Shown in pieces: positions 1 through 5,958 of a stretch of 8,667 bases of DNA. The stretch comes from Hyphomicrobiales bacterium (GTDB taxonomy: Bacteria > Pseudomonadota > Alphaproteobacteria > Rhodobacterales > Rhodobacteraceae). The stretch covers positions 1 through 8,667 of the forward strand of contig PWLT01000058.1 of NCBI GenBank assembly GCA_003558415.1, written 5' to 3'. The position numbers and the translations under genes were made by a program. Each line of letters opens with the position of its first letter. Position 1 is the first letter of the stretch. The notes beneath the pieces are model-generated. The model was not told where the DNA came from, searched no databases, and saw only the letters and a program-made list of their open reading frames with translations.

Positions 1-51
1 CCCGAAGCGCTGACACACACGCTGGTCGGGCTGCTCGACGGGCAGGGGTGA
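1..51 (+). CDS. C-terminal end of an unidentified protein (partial)
   Basis: The first 16 codons of the window read in frame as PEALTHTLVGLLDGQG and end at a TGA at 49-51. Codon use is GC-rich in third positions, as in the neighbouring genes. A short tail with a Pro-Glu-Ala-Leu helix followed by Leu-rich residues resembles the last helix of many alpha/beta-hydrolase-fold proteins, but 16 residues are too few to assign a family, and I do not name a function. The gene runs in the same direction as panC but is 194 bases upstream of it, so it is probably a separate unit. It could also be a chance open stretch at the window edge. Confidence 0.35.
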   Translation, partial: PEALTHTLVGLLDGQG

Positions 52-245
52 GAACCGGCGCCTCGCGCCCTTCGGCACCTGCAGGTGTGGTCCGCATTCC
101 CGCCCCGGCTGCGCAGCAAGCCCGCTTTCGCCGAACGGAATGCCCGCCCGCTGGCGGAACCGGGTGGCTTGTCTCTGCCGCCGGGCGCGGTTAAGCAGCC
201 GTTGAGGCGGCGAAGCCGCGTCACCGAAAGGGGGGACTGGGCGGA
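52..245 (+). other. Leader region upstream of panC
   Basis: This 194-base gap holds no convincing gene. It contains a perfect 12-base palindrome CACCTGCAGGTG at 76-87 and a small hairpin at 207-219 (GCGGC, loop GAA, GCCGC) that ends 7 bases before the purine-rich stretch preceding panC. No clear sigma-70 promoter is visible. The best guess is TTGTCT at 169-174 with a poor -10 around 191-196, which I do not consider reliable. The panCB promoter most likely lies here because the gap separates panC from the preceding gene. Confidence 0.4.
227..236 (+). promoter_or_regulatory. Ribosome binding site of panC
   Basis: The purine-rich AAAGGGGGGA at 227-236 lies 9 bases before the ATG at 246. It is the only Shine-Dalgarno-like sequence near the start. 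Together with the N-terminal match to the PanC family it supports this ATG. Confidence 0.55.
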
Positions 246-1106
246 ATGCGTGTTTGCCGCACCCGCGAGGAAATCCGCGCCGCCGTTCGCAGCTTTCGCG
301 CCGCGGGCAGTTTCGTGGGTCTCGTCCCCACGATGGGCTATCTGCATGAGGGGCATATGGAGCTTGTGCGCCGCGCGCGCGCGGGCTGCGACAAGGTCGT
401 CGTCTCGATCTTCGTCAATCCTGCCCAGTTCGGACCGAGCGAGGATCTCGACAGCTATCCGCGCGACGAGGAGCGCGATCTGCGCATGCTCAGCGCGGCG
501 GGGGTGGATGTCGTATTCATCCCCGATGTGGCGGAAATCTATCGCCCCGGCGCGCAGACCCATGTCGAGGTCGAGAAGCTCTCGCGCATCCTGATGGGGC
601 GGCTGCGGCCCGGCCATTTCCGCGGCGTGACGACCGTGGTGGCGAAGCTGTTCAACATCATCCGCCCCGACCGGGCCTATTTCGGCGAGAAGGATTACCA
701 GCAGCTGCAGATCATCCGCCGCATGACCGAGGATCTGGACTTCAACATCGAGATCGCGGGCGTGCCCACCATGCGCGAGGGTGACGGGCTGGCGATGTCC
801 TCGCGCAATGTGCGACTGAGCCCGCAGGACCGCGCGGCGGCGCCGGTGCTCAACCGCGCGCTTGTCGAGGCCGAGCGCCGCGCGCGCGAGGGCGAGACGG
901 TGGAGCAGCTGCGCGACCGCATCCGCGCGATCATCAAGGGCGAGACGCGCGCCGATCTGCGCGCGCTCGACATCCGCGACGCGCAGACGCTGGAGCCCGT
1001 GCGCGGCCGCCCGCCGCGCCCGGTCGTGATCCTGCTGGCGGCGCGTTTCGGCGATGTGCTGCTGATCGACCAGCGCGTCGTCTCATCCGAGGGAGAGTTG
1101 AAATGA
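246..1106 (+). CDS. panC: Pantoate--beta-alanine ligase (pantothenate synthetase)
   Basis: PanC condenses pantoate with beta-alanine in the cytoplasm, using ATP through a pantoyl-adenylate, to give pantothenate for coenzyme A synthesis. The 286-residue product has the usual length of the family. The nucleotide-binding HxGH motif is at residues 34-37 within [10 protein letters not shown], the conserved [17 protein letters not shown] segment spans 57-73, the pantoate/ATP-site GEKDYQQ is at 147-153, and the KMSKS-equivalent MSSRN is at 184-188. All expected active-site signatures are intact. The ATG at 246 gives a normal N-terminus (a short strand and helix before the PTMG loop) and has a purine-rich site upstream. 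The stop overlaps the panB start by ATGA, so the two genes are almost certainly cotranscribed and translationally coupled. Neither panD (beta-alanine supply) nor panE/ilvC (ketopantoate reduction) is in the window. Confidence 0.97.
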   Translation: MRVCRTREEIRAAVRSFRAAGSFVGLVPTMGYLHEGHMELVRRARAGCDKVVVSIFVNPAQFGPSEDLDSYPRDEERDLRMLSAAGVDVVFIPDVAEIYRPGAQTHVEVEKLSRILMGRLRPGHFRGVTTVVAKLFNIIRPDRAYFGEKDYQQLQIIRRMTEDLDFNIEIAGVPTMREGDGLAMSSRNVRLSPQDRAAAPVLNRALVEAERRAREGETVEQLRDRIRAIIKGETRADLRALDIRDAQTLEPVRGRPPRPVVILLAARFGDVLLIDQRVVSSEGELK

Positions 1107-1918
1107 GCACCGAACCCGCCAAACCCGTCCGCCGCATCACCGTGCCGCAGATCGCCGCGCGCAAGGGCGGCGAGCCGATCGTGTCGCTGACCTCCTACCA
1201 TGCACATACAGCCGCGATCGTGGACCGGCACGCGGATTTCATCCTCGTGGGCGACAGTCTGGGCATGGTCATGCATGGCATGGAATCGACCGTGGGCGTG
1301 TCGATCGAGCTGATGATCATGCATGGCCGTGCGGTGGTGCGCGGCACGCGCCGTGCGCTCGTCGTGGTGGACATGCCGTTCGGCTCCTACGAGGAAAGCC
1401 CAGGCGTGGCCTTCCGCAACGCCGCACGCGTGATGAAGGAGACGCAATGCGGCGCCGTAAAGCTCGAGGGCGGCGCGCGCATGGCCGAGACGATCCGCTT
1501 CCTGACCGAGCGCGGCATCCCGGTGATGGCCCATATCGGGCTCACGCCCCAGTCGAGCCATGTCATGGGCGGGTTCAAGACCCAGGGCCGCGAGGAGGAC
1601 AGCTGGCCCGCGCATGAGGCCGACGCGCGCGCAGTGGCAGAGGCGGGCGCCTTCGCGCTGGTGCTCGAGGGGATGGTCGAGCCGCTCGCCGCGCGCATCA
1701 CCCGCCAGGTGCCCATCCCCACCATCGGTATCGGGGCGAGCGCCGAGTGCGACGGGCAGATCCTGGTGCTCGAGGACATGCTGGGGCTGAACCCCAAACC
1801 GCCGAAATTCGTCAAGGTTTATGGCCAGCTCGGCGAAATGATCGGGCAGGCGGTGGAGGATTACGCCAAGGAGGTGAAGGCGCGCAGCTTCCCCGGCGAG
1901 GGGCAGGTCTATCGTTGA
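1103..1918 (+). CDS. panB: 3-methyl-2-oxobutanoate hydroxymethyltransferase (ketopantoate hydroxymethyltransferase)
   Basis: PanB transfers a hydroxymethyl group from 5,10-methylenetetrahydrofolate to 2-oxoisovalerate, giving ketopantoate, the first committed step to pantothenate. The 271-residue protein is a complete TIM-barrel of normal family length. The metal and substrate residues of the E. coli enzyme (Asp45, Asp84, Glu114, Glu181) correspond to Asp51 in VGDSLGM, Asp90 in DMPFGSY, Glu121 in VKLEGG and Glu188 in [14 protein letters not shown] at 143-150 is also present. The usual LTAYD segment near the N-terminus reads LTSYHAHTA (29-37), with His33 in place of Asp; I recall this as a rhodobacterial variant. 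The ATG at 1103 overlaps the panC stop by four bases and follows GGGAGAG at 1091-1097, so its translation is probably coupled to panC. Confidence 0.97.
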   Translation: MSTEPAKPVRRITVPQIAARKGGEPIVSLTSYHAHTAAIVDRHADFILVGDSLGMVMHGMESTVGVSIELMIMHGRAVVRGTRRALVVVDMPFGSYEESPGVAFRNAARVMKETQCGAVKLEGGARMAETIRFLTERGIPVMAHIGLTPQSSHVMGGFKTQGREEDSWPAHEADARAVAEAGAFALVLEGMVEPLAARITRQVPIPTIGIGASAECDGQILVLEDMLGLNPKPPKFVKVYGQLGEMIGQAVEDYAKEVKARSFPGEGQVYR

Positions 1919-1938
1919 GGCCGCGCAACTAGTGTTCA

Positions 1939-1960
1939 CACGGCGGCGCACGCGGCCGTG
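1939..1960 (+). terminator. Possible hairpin terminator after panB
   Basis: CACGGC at 1939-1944 and GCCGTG at 1955-1960 form a perfect 6-base stem with a 10-base loop, starting 20 bases after the panB stop. No T-run follows directly; the nearest is TATTTT at 1981-1986 inside the adjacent repeat. It lies between convergent genes and, being symmetric, could act in both directions. No folding was computed. Confidence 0.35.
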
Positions 1961-1964
1961 GCGG

Positions 1965-1999
1965 GAGCCTCCGGCGGGGATATTTTGACGAAGAAGAAG
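1965..1999 (+). repeat. Rhodobacteraceae-type dispersed intergenic element
   Basis: The stretch contains CCTCCGGCGGGGATATTTT followed by GACGAAGAAGAAG. I recognise this pattern (a CCTCCGGCGGG core, an AT-rich TATTTT, then a GA-rich tail) as one that recurs at gene ends in Rhodobacter and roseobacter genomes. The sequence itself shows a GC-rich core able to form a short imperfect stem, directly followed by TATTTT, as in a weak intrinsic terminator. It sits between the convergent panB and hydratase/dehydrogenase genes, where a terminator would be expected. Only one copy is in the window, so its repetitive nature is from memory and not shown here. Confidence 0.5.
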
Positions 2000-2029
2000 C
2001 CCAGGGGAAGGTCCGCTCCGGGCGGGGGA

Positions 2030-4093
2030 TCAAGTTGAAAAGCTGCCGTTTTCGGCGGCGCGGCGCAGCGCGCCGGAGGGAGACGGTGCCAGGCCCTGCT
2101 CATGCATGGTCTCCAGTTTCGCCGCGATCTCGGGCAGGCCACGGGTGACGGCGTAATACATCAGCCCGCCGCGCCAGCGCGGAAACCCGTAGCCATGCAG
2201 CTCGACCAGATCGATATCGGCGGCGCGGCGGGCGATACCCTCGTCGAGGATGCGCGCGCCTTCGTCGATCATCGGGAAGAGGAGATGCTCGGCCAGGTCC
2301 TGCGGGTCAGGCTGCAGCCGGGGAAGCCCGGCCTTTGCCGCCTCGTCGGCGATGATCCCTGAGACGACATCCGAAGGCTGCGGCGTCCCGCGCGCACCAT
2401 CGGGATAGTCGTACCAGCCTGCGCCCGCCTTCCGGCCGATGCGACCCAGTTCGACCAGCCGGTCGGCCACCGGGGCGAAGGGTGTCTCGCCCCTGGCGCG
2501 GGCGGCCCGGCGCTGGGCGGCGCCGATATCGAGCCCGGCCATGTCCTGCACGGCGAAGATGCCCATCGCGAAGCCGAAACCCGTAAGCGCGGCGTCGATT
2601 TCCGCCGGGGTCAGGCCGGTGAGCAGGAGCCGCTCGGCGGTGGTGCGGTAGAGTTTGAGGATTCGGTTGCCGATGAACCCCTCGCAGATGCCCGCGCGCA
2701 CCGGCACCTTGCCCAACCGCCGCGCCAGCGCGAAACCGGTGGCCAGCACCTCAGGCGCGGTTTGTTCGGTCGGCACGATCTCGAGCAGCTTCATCACATG
2801 CGCAGGCGAGAAGAAATGCAGCCCCAGCACCCGCTCGGGCCGGGCCGTGGCCGCGGCGATCGCCTCGGGGTCGAGATAGGAGGTGTTGGTGGCCAGAACC
2901 GCGTCGGCGCGGCAGACGGCGTCGAGCCGCGCGAAGACCTCGCGCTTGACGTCGAGTTCCTCGAACACCGCCTCGACGACCAGATCGGCATCGCTCAGCG
3001 CGGCGTGATCGGTGGTGCAGTGCAGCCGGCTCAGCCGGGCGTCGCGTTCCGCGCTCGTGAGCCGGCCCTTCCTGGCGCTGGCGTCGAGAAGTCCGGCCAC
3101 CGCCGCCCGGGCACGCTGCGCGGCATCATCGTCGCGCTCGATCAGGGTGACCGGCAGACCGGCCGAGAGCAGTGCCATGGCGATGCCGACCCCCATCGTG
3201 CCGCCACCTACGACCCCGGCGCGATCAAGCGGGCGTGCCTCGACCCCCCTGAGCTCGGGCGGGCGCGGGGCGGCGCGTTCGGCGAAGAAGATATGACGCA
3301 GGGCGCGCGCCTGCTCCGAGTCGCGCAACGCCAGGAACCGCTCGCGCGCGAAAGCCGTGGCGGCGTCGAAATCGGCCTCCACCCCCTTGCGGACGCATTC
3401 GAGCGCCGCGAGGGGCGCGACCTGCCCGCGCGCGCGGCGCTCAAGCGCCGAGTGCTGCGCGGACCAGAACTCCGCATCGGGGCGGGTGACGGGCGCGCGC
3501 TCGGGGATCGGCGCGGGCAGCGGGCGCGCCAGCGCATCGCGCAGGAAATCGGTGGCGCCGCTTGTCAGGTCGCCCTCTAGCACCGCATCCACGAGGCCGA
3601 TCTCAAGGGCGCGCGCGGCGCCCACGGGCTTGCCGGAGGTGATCATCGCCGCAGCCTCCTGCGCCGGCACGAGCCGCGGCAGCATCGCGCTTCCCCCCGC
3701 GCCGGGCACCGTGCCGATATTGACCTCGGGAAAGCCCAGCGCGGCCGTGGGCGCGGCCACACGGAAGCGGCAGGCCAGCGCGATCTCGACCCCGCCGCCC
3801 AGCGCGGTGCCGTGAATCGCCGCGACCCAGGGCTTTGCGGCGCTGGCAAGCCGCGCGACGACATCCGGCAGGTGCGGCGGCTCGGGCGGCTTGCCGAATT
3901 CCGAGACATCGGCACCGGCGATGAAGGTGCGCCCGGAACAGGCGAGCACCACGCCGCGCACCCCCGGATCTGCGTCGAGTTGCTCGACCGCGTCGAACAG
4001 CGCCTGGCGCAGCGCGCGCGAGAGCGCGTTCACCGGCGGGTTGTCCACCGTGACCAGGGCGATCTCTCCCTCGCGCGCGATCGTCAGCACCAT
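2030..4093 (-). CDS. Bifunctional enoyl-CoA hydratase / 3-hydroxyacyl-CoA dehydrogenase (FadB/FadJ type)
   Basis: The enzyme hydrates trans-2-enoyl-CoA and oxidises the resulting 3-hydroxyacyl-CoA with NAD+, the middle two steps of beta-oxidation. The 687-residue protein begins with a crotonase domain (about 1-190). GGGVEIALAC carries Glu103 and GFPEVNIG carries Glu123, matching the two catalytic glutamates of FadB/FadJ. A linker (about 195-285) leads to the dehydrogenase, with a Rossmann motif GGGTMG at 296-301, NTS at 403-405, and catalytic His426 in LHFFSPAH paired with Glu438 in KLLE, the same 12-residue spacing as His450/Glu462 in E. coli FadB. Two C-terminal 3HCDH helical domains follow (from about GFIGNRI at 472, and about 580-665). 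The chosen ATG at 4093 has GAAGGGGA six bases upstream and starts at the normal crotonase N-terminus; an upstream in-frame ATG at 4276 would add 61 Arg-rich, non-homologous-looking residues. Slightly shorter than E. coli FadJ (714). No thiolase partner is adjacent, so chain-length preference is unknown. Confidence 0.93.
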   Translation of the reverse strand: MVLTIAREGEIALVTVDNPPVNALSRALRQALFDAVEQLDADPGVRGVVLACSGRTFIAGADVSEFGKPPEPPHLPDVVARLASAAKPWVAAIHGTALGGGVEIALACRFRVAAPTAALGFPEVNIGTVPGAGGSAMLPRLVPAQEAAAMITSGKPVGAARALEIGLVDAVLEGDLTSGATDFLRDALARPLPAPIPERAPVTRPDAEFWSAQHSALERRARGQVAPLAALECVRKGVEADFDAATAFARERFLALRDSEQARALRHIFFAERAAPRPPELRGVEARPLDRAGVVGGGTMGVGIAMALLSAGLPVTLIERDDDAAQRARAAVAGLLDASARKGRLTSAERDARLSRLHCTTDHAALSDADLVVEAVFEELDVKREVFARLDAVCRADAVLATNTSYLDPEAIAAATARPERVLGLHFFSPAHVMKLLEIVPTEQTAPEVLATGFALARRLGKVPVRAGICEGFIGNRILKLYRTTAERLLLTGLTPAEIDAALTGFGFAMGIFAVQDMAGLDIGAAQRRAARARGETPFAPVADRLVELGRIGRKAGAGWYDYPDGARGTPQPSDVVSGIIADEAAKAGLPRLQPDPQDLAEHLLFPMIDEGARILDEGIARRAADIDLVELHGYGFPRWRGGLMYYAVTRGLPEIAAKLETMHEQGLAPSPSGALRRAAENGSFST

Positions 4094-4099
4094 TGAGCA

Positions 4100-4107
4100 T
4101 CCCCTTC
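4100..4107 (-). promoter_or_regulatory. Ribosome binding site deciding the hydratase/dehydrogenase start
   Basis: Read on the minus strand, GAAGGGGA at 4107-4100 lies six bases before the ATG at 4093-4091. It is a strong Shine-Dalgarno match and argues for the 687-residue product over a longer one starting at 4276. Confidence 0.65.
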
Positions 4108-4272
4108 GCTGTTCATCCCCACGCGCCACTGCGCGCTCCCTTGCTGTCCCCGCGAGGGCCCCCTCTCGAAACATCAACCCTCGGCGGAAATCAACACCTT
4201 CCCGTCGCCGCTTCCGCCCCGGCGCGAGCGGGACCGTGCCAACGCGCTGCCTGCGACCAGGCGCAGCACAAG

Positions 4273-4303
4273 ACATTTGTCAAATACATGTGCAAAATAT
4301 ATT
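4273..4303 (+). promoter_or_regulatory. AT-rich promoter/operator candidate for the Crp/Fnr-family gene
   Basis: This is the most AT-rich patch of the window. It holds two adjacent 13-base near-repeats, ACATTTGTCAAAT (4273-4285) and ACATGTGCAAAAT (4286-4298), identical at 10 of 13 positions. The first contains the inverted repeat ATTTG-T-CAAAT. TTGTCA at 4277-4282 could be a -35 and TATATT at 4298-4303 a -10, although the 15-base spacing is short; transcription would then start about 25 bases before the ATG at 4335. On the opposite strand the same patch has a perfect TTGACA (4283-4278) but no matching -10, so use for the divergent gene is less likely. No canonical TTGAT-N4-ATCAA box is present. 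Confidence 0.45.
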
Positions 4304-4334
4304 GCTATCATGAGAGAACATTGTCGAGCCGCCC

Positions 4335-5084
4335 ATGCGCCCGAGCGAACGCCCCGAGATCCGCGACCTGCCGCTGTTTCGTACCATGCGCGACGACAGT
4401 TTCGACACGCTTGCGAAGGATTTTTTCGCGCGCGATTTTCCCCCCGGGTTCGACCTCCTCCGGCAGGGCGATCCGGCGCGCGTTCTTCATATCGTGCTCG
4501 ATGGCGCGGTCTTGCTCTACACGCGCCACAGGGGGCGCGAGACAACCACGGCGGTGGTCGAACCGCCGGGCAGCTTCATCCTCGCCGCCTGCATACGGGA
4601 CGCGCCCTATCTCGTATCGGCACGCACGCTGGAGCGCGCACGCGTCGTTCTCGTGCCGTGTGAGCAGCTGCGCTCGATCGTCCGACAGGACCCGGATTTC
4701 GCCCTGGCAGTCGCCGAGGAGCTCTCAGGGTGCATCAGGCAGGTGGTGCGCCACACCAAGAATCTCAAACTGCGCAACGCGCAGGAGCGCCTGGCGGCCT
4801 ATCTGCTGCGCGAATCGCGGCTGTGCGGTGACGCTGATCGCTTCATCCTGCCGGTTGAGATGCGCACCCTTGCCAGCTTCCTCGGCATGACGCCAGAGAC
4901 CCTCTCACGCAGCATGCGCAGCCTTGAGGCGGCGGGTATTGCGAAGGAGGGCGCACGCGCGATCCGCATCACGGATCGTGACGCACTCGCGCGTCTCGCC
5001 GCGCCCGACGCGCTCATCGATGGCCCAGGCCCGGTCGGCACGAGCCGCGGGATCGATCTGCCCGGCGTCCGCGCCGCATCATGA
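4335..5084 (+). CDS. Crp/Fnr-family transcriptional regulator (FNR/DNR-like recognition helix)
   Basis: The 249-residue protein has the Crp/Fnr layout: a cyclic-nucleotide-binding-type beta-barrel (about 12-125, with FPPGFDLLRQGDPA at 35-48), a long dimerisation helix (about 125-160) and a C-terminal winged helix-turn-helix (about 174-214). The recognition helix reads PETLSRSMRSLE, with Glu188, Ser191 and Arg192 in the E-x-x-S-R arrangement that in FNR contacts TTGAT half-sites. Its cysteines are Cys86, Cys109, Cys133 and Cys164; the N-terminal cluster that binds [4Fe-4S] in FNR is absent. Overall it resembles the DNR group of NO/heme-linked regulators more than CRP, but no denitrification gene is nearby, so the effector and targets are unknown. 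ATG 4335 is the only ATG after the in-frame TGA at 4311-4313; it lacks a good Shine-Dalgarno sequence. The gene diverges from the beta-oxidation gene, so local or self-regulation is possible. Confidence 0.85.
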   Translation: MRPSERPEIRDLPLFRTMRDDSFDTLAKDFFARDFPPGFDLLRQGDPARVLHIVLDGAVLLYTRHRGRETTTAVVEPPGSFILAACIRDAPYLVSARTLERARVVLVPCEQLRSIVRQDPDFALAVAEELSGCIRQVVRHTKNLKLRNAQERLAAYLLRESRLCGDADRFILPVEMRTLASFLGMTPETLSRSMRSLEAAGIAKEGARAIRITDRDALARLAAPDALIDGPGPVGTSRGIDLPGVRAAS

Positions 5085-5256
5085 GAACCGGCCCGTAGAT
5101 CGTGACACGACCCGCGAAGGCCCCGATCCGGGCCAGCGTCGCAATCACCAGCAGCGGCCTGGCAGGGCGCAGACCGGCGACGACTCGCGCCAACCCGGAG
5201 AGCGTGTTCAGCGCCTAGAGCGCCGTCGTGCCCGCCCCGGCGCGTGCGCGGCCGGC
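5085..5256. other. Spacer between the convergent regulator and lolD genes
   Basis: No complete gene is visible in these 172 bases. A minus-strand frame without a start (5214 to 5014, running into the 3' end of the regulator gene) has GC-rich third positions and a hydrophobic segment; it may be a remnant or just an antisense shadow. Two short GC-rich hairpins (5119-5134 and 5237-5255) occur, neither followed by a T-run. Confidence 0.4.
5237..5255 (-). terminator. Possible hairpin after lolD
   Basis: CCGGC at 5237-5241 and GCCGG at 5251-5255 form a 5-base stem with a 9-base loop, starting one base beyond the lolD stop on the minus strand. There is no T-run, so it could only be a weak or non-canonical terminator; in DNA this GC-rich such stems also arise by chance. 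Confidence 0.22.
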
Positions 5257-5958
5257 TCAGGTTCCGGGCGCCTCCTGCGCGATTACCACCTGCCCGCTGT
5301 CGAGCCGGACCACGCGGTCCATCCGCTCGGCCAGCGCGACGTTATGGGTGGCGATAAGCGCCGAGAGTCCGGTGTCGCGCACCAGCTGCATGAGCACCGC
5401 GAAGACCTGATCCGAAGTCTCGGGGTCGAGGTTTCCGGTCGGTTCGTCGGCAAGCAGGAGATGCGGGCGGTTGGCCAGCGCGCGGCAGAATGCGACGCGC
5501 TGCTGCTCGCCGCCCGACAGCGCCGCCGGGCGGTGCGCGGCGCGCGGCGCGACGCCCACGCGCTCCAGCAGATCGCGCGCGCGGGCCTCGGCGTCTGCCT
5601 TCGGGACGGCTGCGGCAAGCTGCGGCAGGACCACGTTTTCCAGAGCCGAGAACTCCGGCAGGAGGTGATGGAACTGATAGATGAACCCGATCGAGTGGCG
5701 CCTTGCCTGGGTGCGCCTTGTGTCGGAGGCGCCGGTGAAATCCACGCCCTCGATATGGACGTGGCCTTCATCGGGCGTATCGAGCAGCCCGGCGATATGC
5801 AGCAGCGTGGACTTCCCCGCCCCGGAGGGCGCAACAAGCGCCGCCACCTCGCCCCGCGCAAGCTCCATCGTGACGCCGCGCAGCACCTCGACCTCGCCGG
5901 GGCGCCCGCGATTGTAGGTCTTGGTGATGCCGTCGAGCGACAGGACGGACTCACTCAT
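5257..5958 (-). CDS. lolD: Lipoprotein-releasing system ATP-binding protein LolD
   Basis: LolD is the cytoplasmic ATPase of the LolCDE transporter, which extracts outer-membrane lipoproteins from the inner membrane and hands them to LolA. The 233-residue protein has every ABC ATPase element: Walker A PSGAGKST at 44-51, the Q-loop Gln95 followed by [14 protein letters not shown], the signature [10 protein letters not shown] at 147-156, Walker B LLLADEP with Asp171 and Glu172, the D-loop GNLD, and the switch His205 in ATHN. The segment [14 protein letters not shown] after the Q-loop and the ADEPTGNLD stretch are typical of the LolD/MacB branch. The first Walker A glycine is Ala43, which I recall as usual in related LolD proteins and not expected to disable it. 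The start codon lies inside the end of the permease gene (ATGAGTGA, 8-base overlap), so the two are translated together. Confidence 0.95.
   Translation of the reverse strand: MSESVLSLDGITKTYNRGRPGEVEVLRGVTMELARGEVAALVAPSGAGKSTLLHIAGLLDTPDEGHVHIEGVDFTGASDTRRTQARRHSIGFIYQFHHLLPEFSALENVVLPQLAAAVPKADAEARARDLLERVGVAPRAAHRPAALSGGEQQRVAFCRALANRPHLLLADEPTGNLDPETSDQVFAVLMQLVRDTGLSALIATHNVALAERMDRVVRLDSGQVVIAQEAPGT

Noticed and set aside
169..196. TTGTCT with a downstream TTAAGC as the panCB promoter.
   Set aside because: The -10 matches the consensus at too few positions to be supported.
695..1951. A 418-codon open frame on the minus strand across panC and panB.
   Set aside because: It is antisense to two well-supported overlapping genes, and its product is rich in His, Arg and Asp with no recognisable domain. 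Such frames are common opposite GC-rich genes.
2762..3580. A 272-codon plus-strand frame inside the hydratase/dehydrogenase gene.
   Set aside because: It lies wholly antisense to conserved catalytic regions of the enzyme and shows no domain; it is a shadow of codon bias.
4094..4276. An upstream in-frame extension of the hydratase/dehydrogenase to an ATG at 4276.
   Set aside because: The extra 61 residues are Arg-rich and unlike any crotonase N-terminus, while the ATG at 4093 has a strong Shine-Dalgarno sequence and the correct family start.
4600..4890. Further plus-strand open frames overlapping the regulator gene.
   Set aside because: They are other frames of the Crp/Fnr gene, with Arg/Ser/Ala-rich products and no domain.
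5119..5134. Hairpin GGCCC-CGATCC-GGGCC after the regulator gene as a terminator.
   Set aside because: The stem is only 5 bases, no T-run follows, and stems like this arise by chance in DNA this GC-rich.
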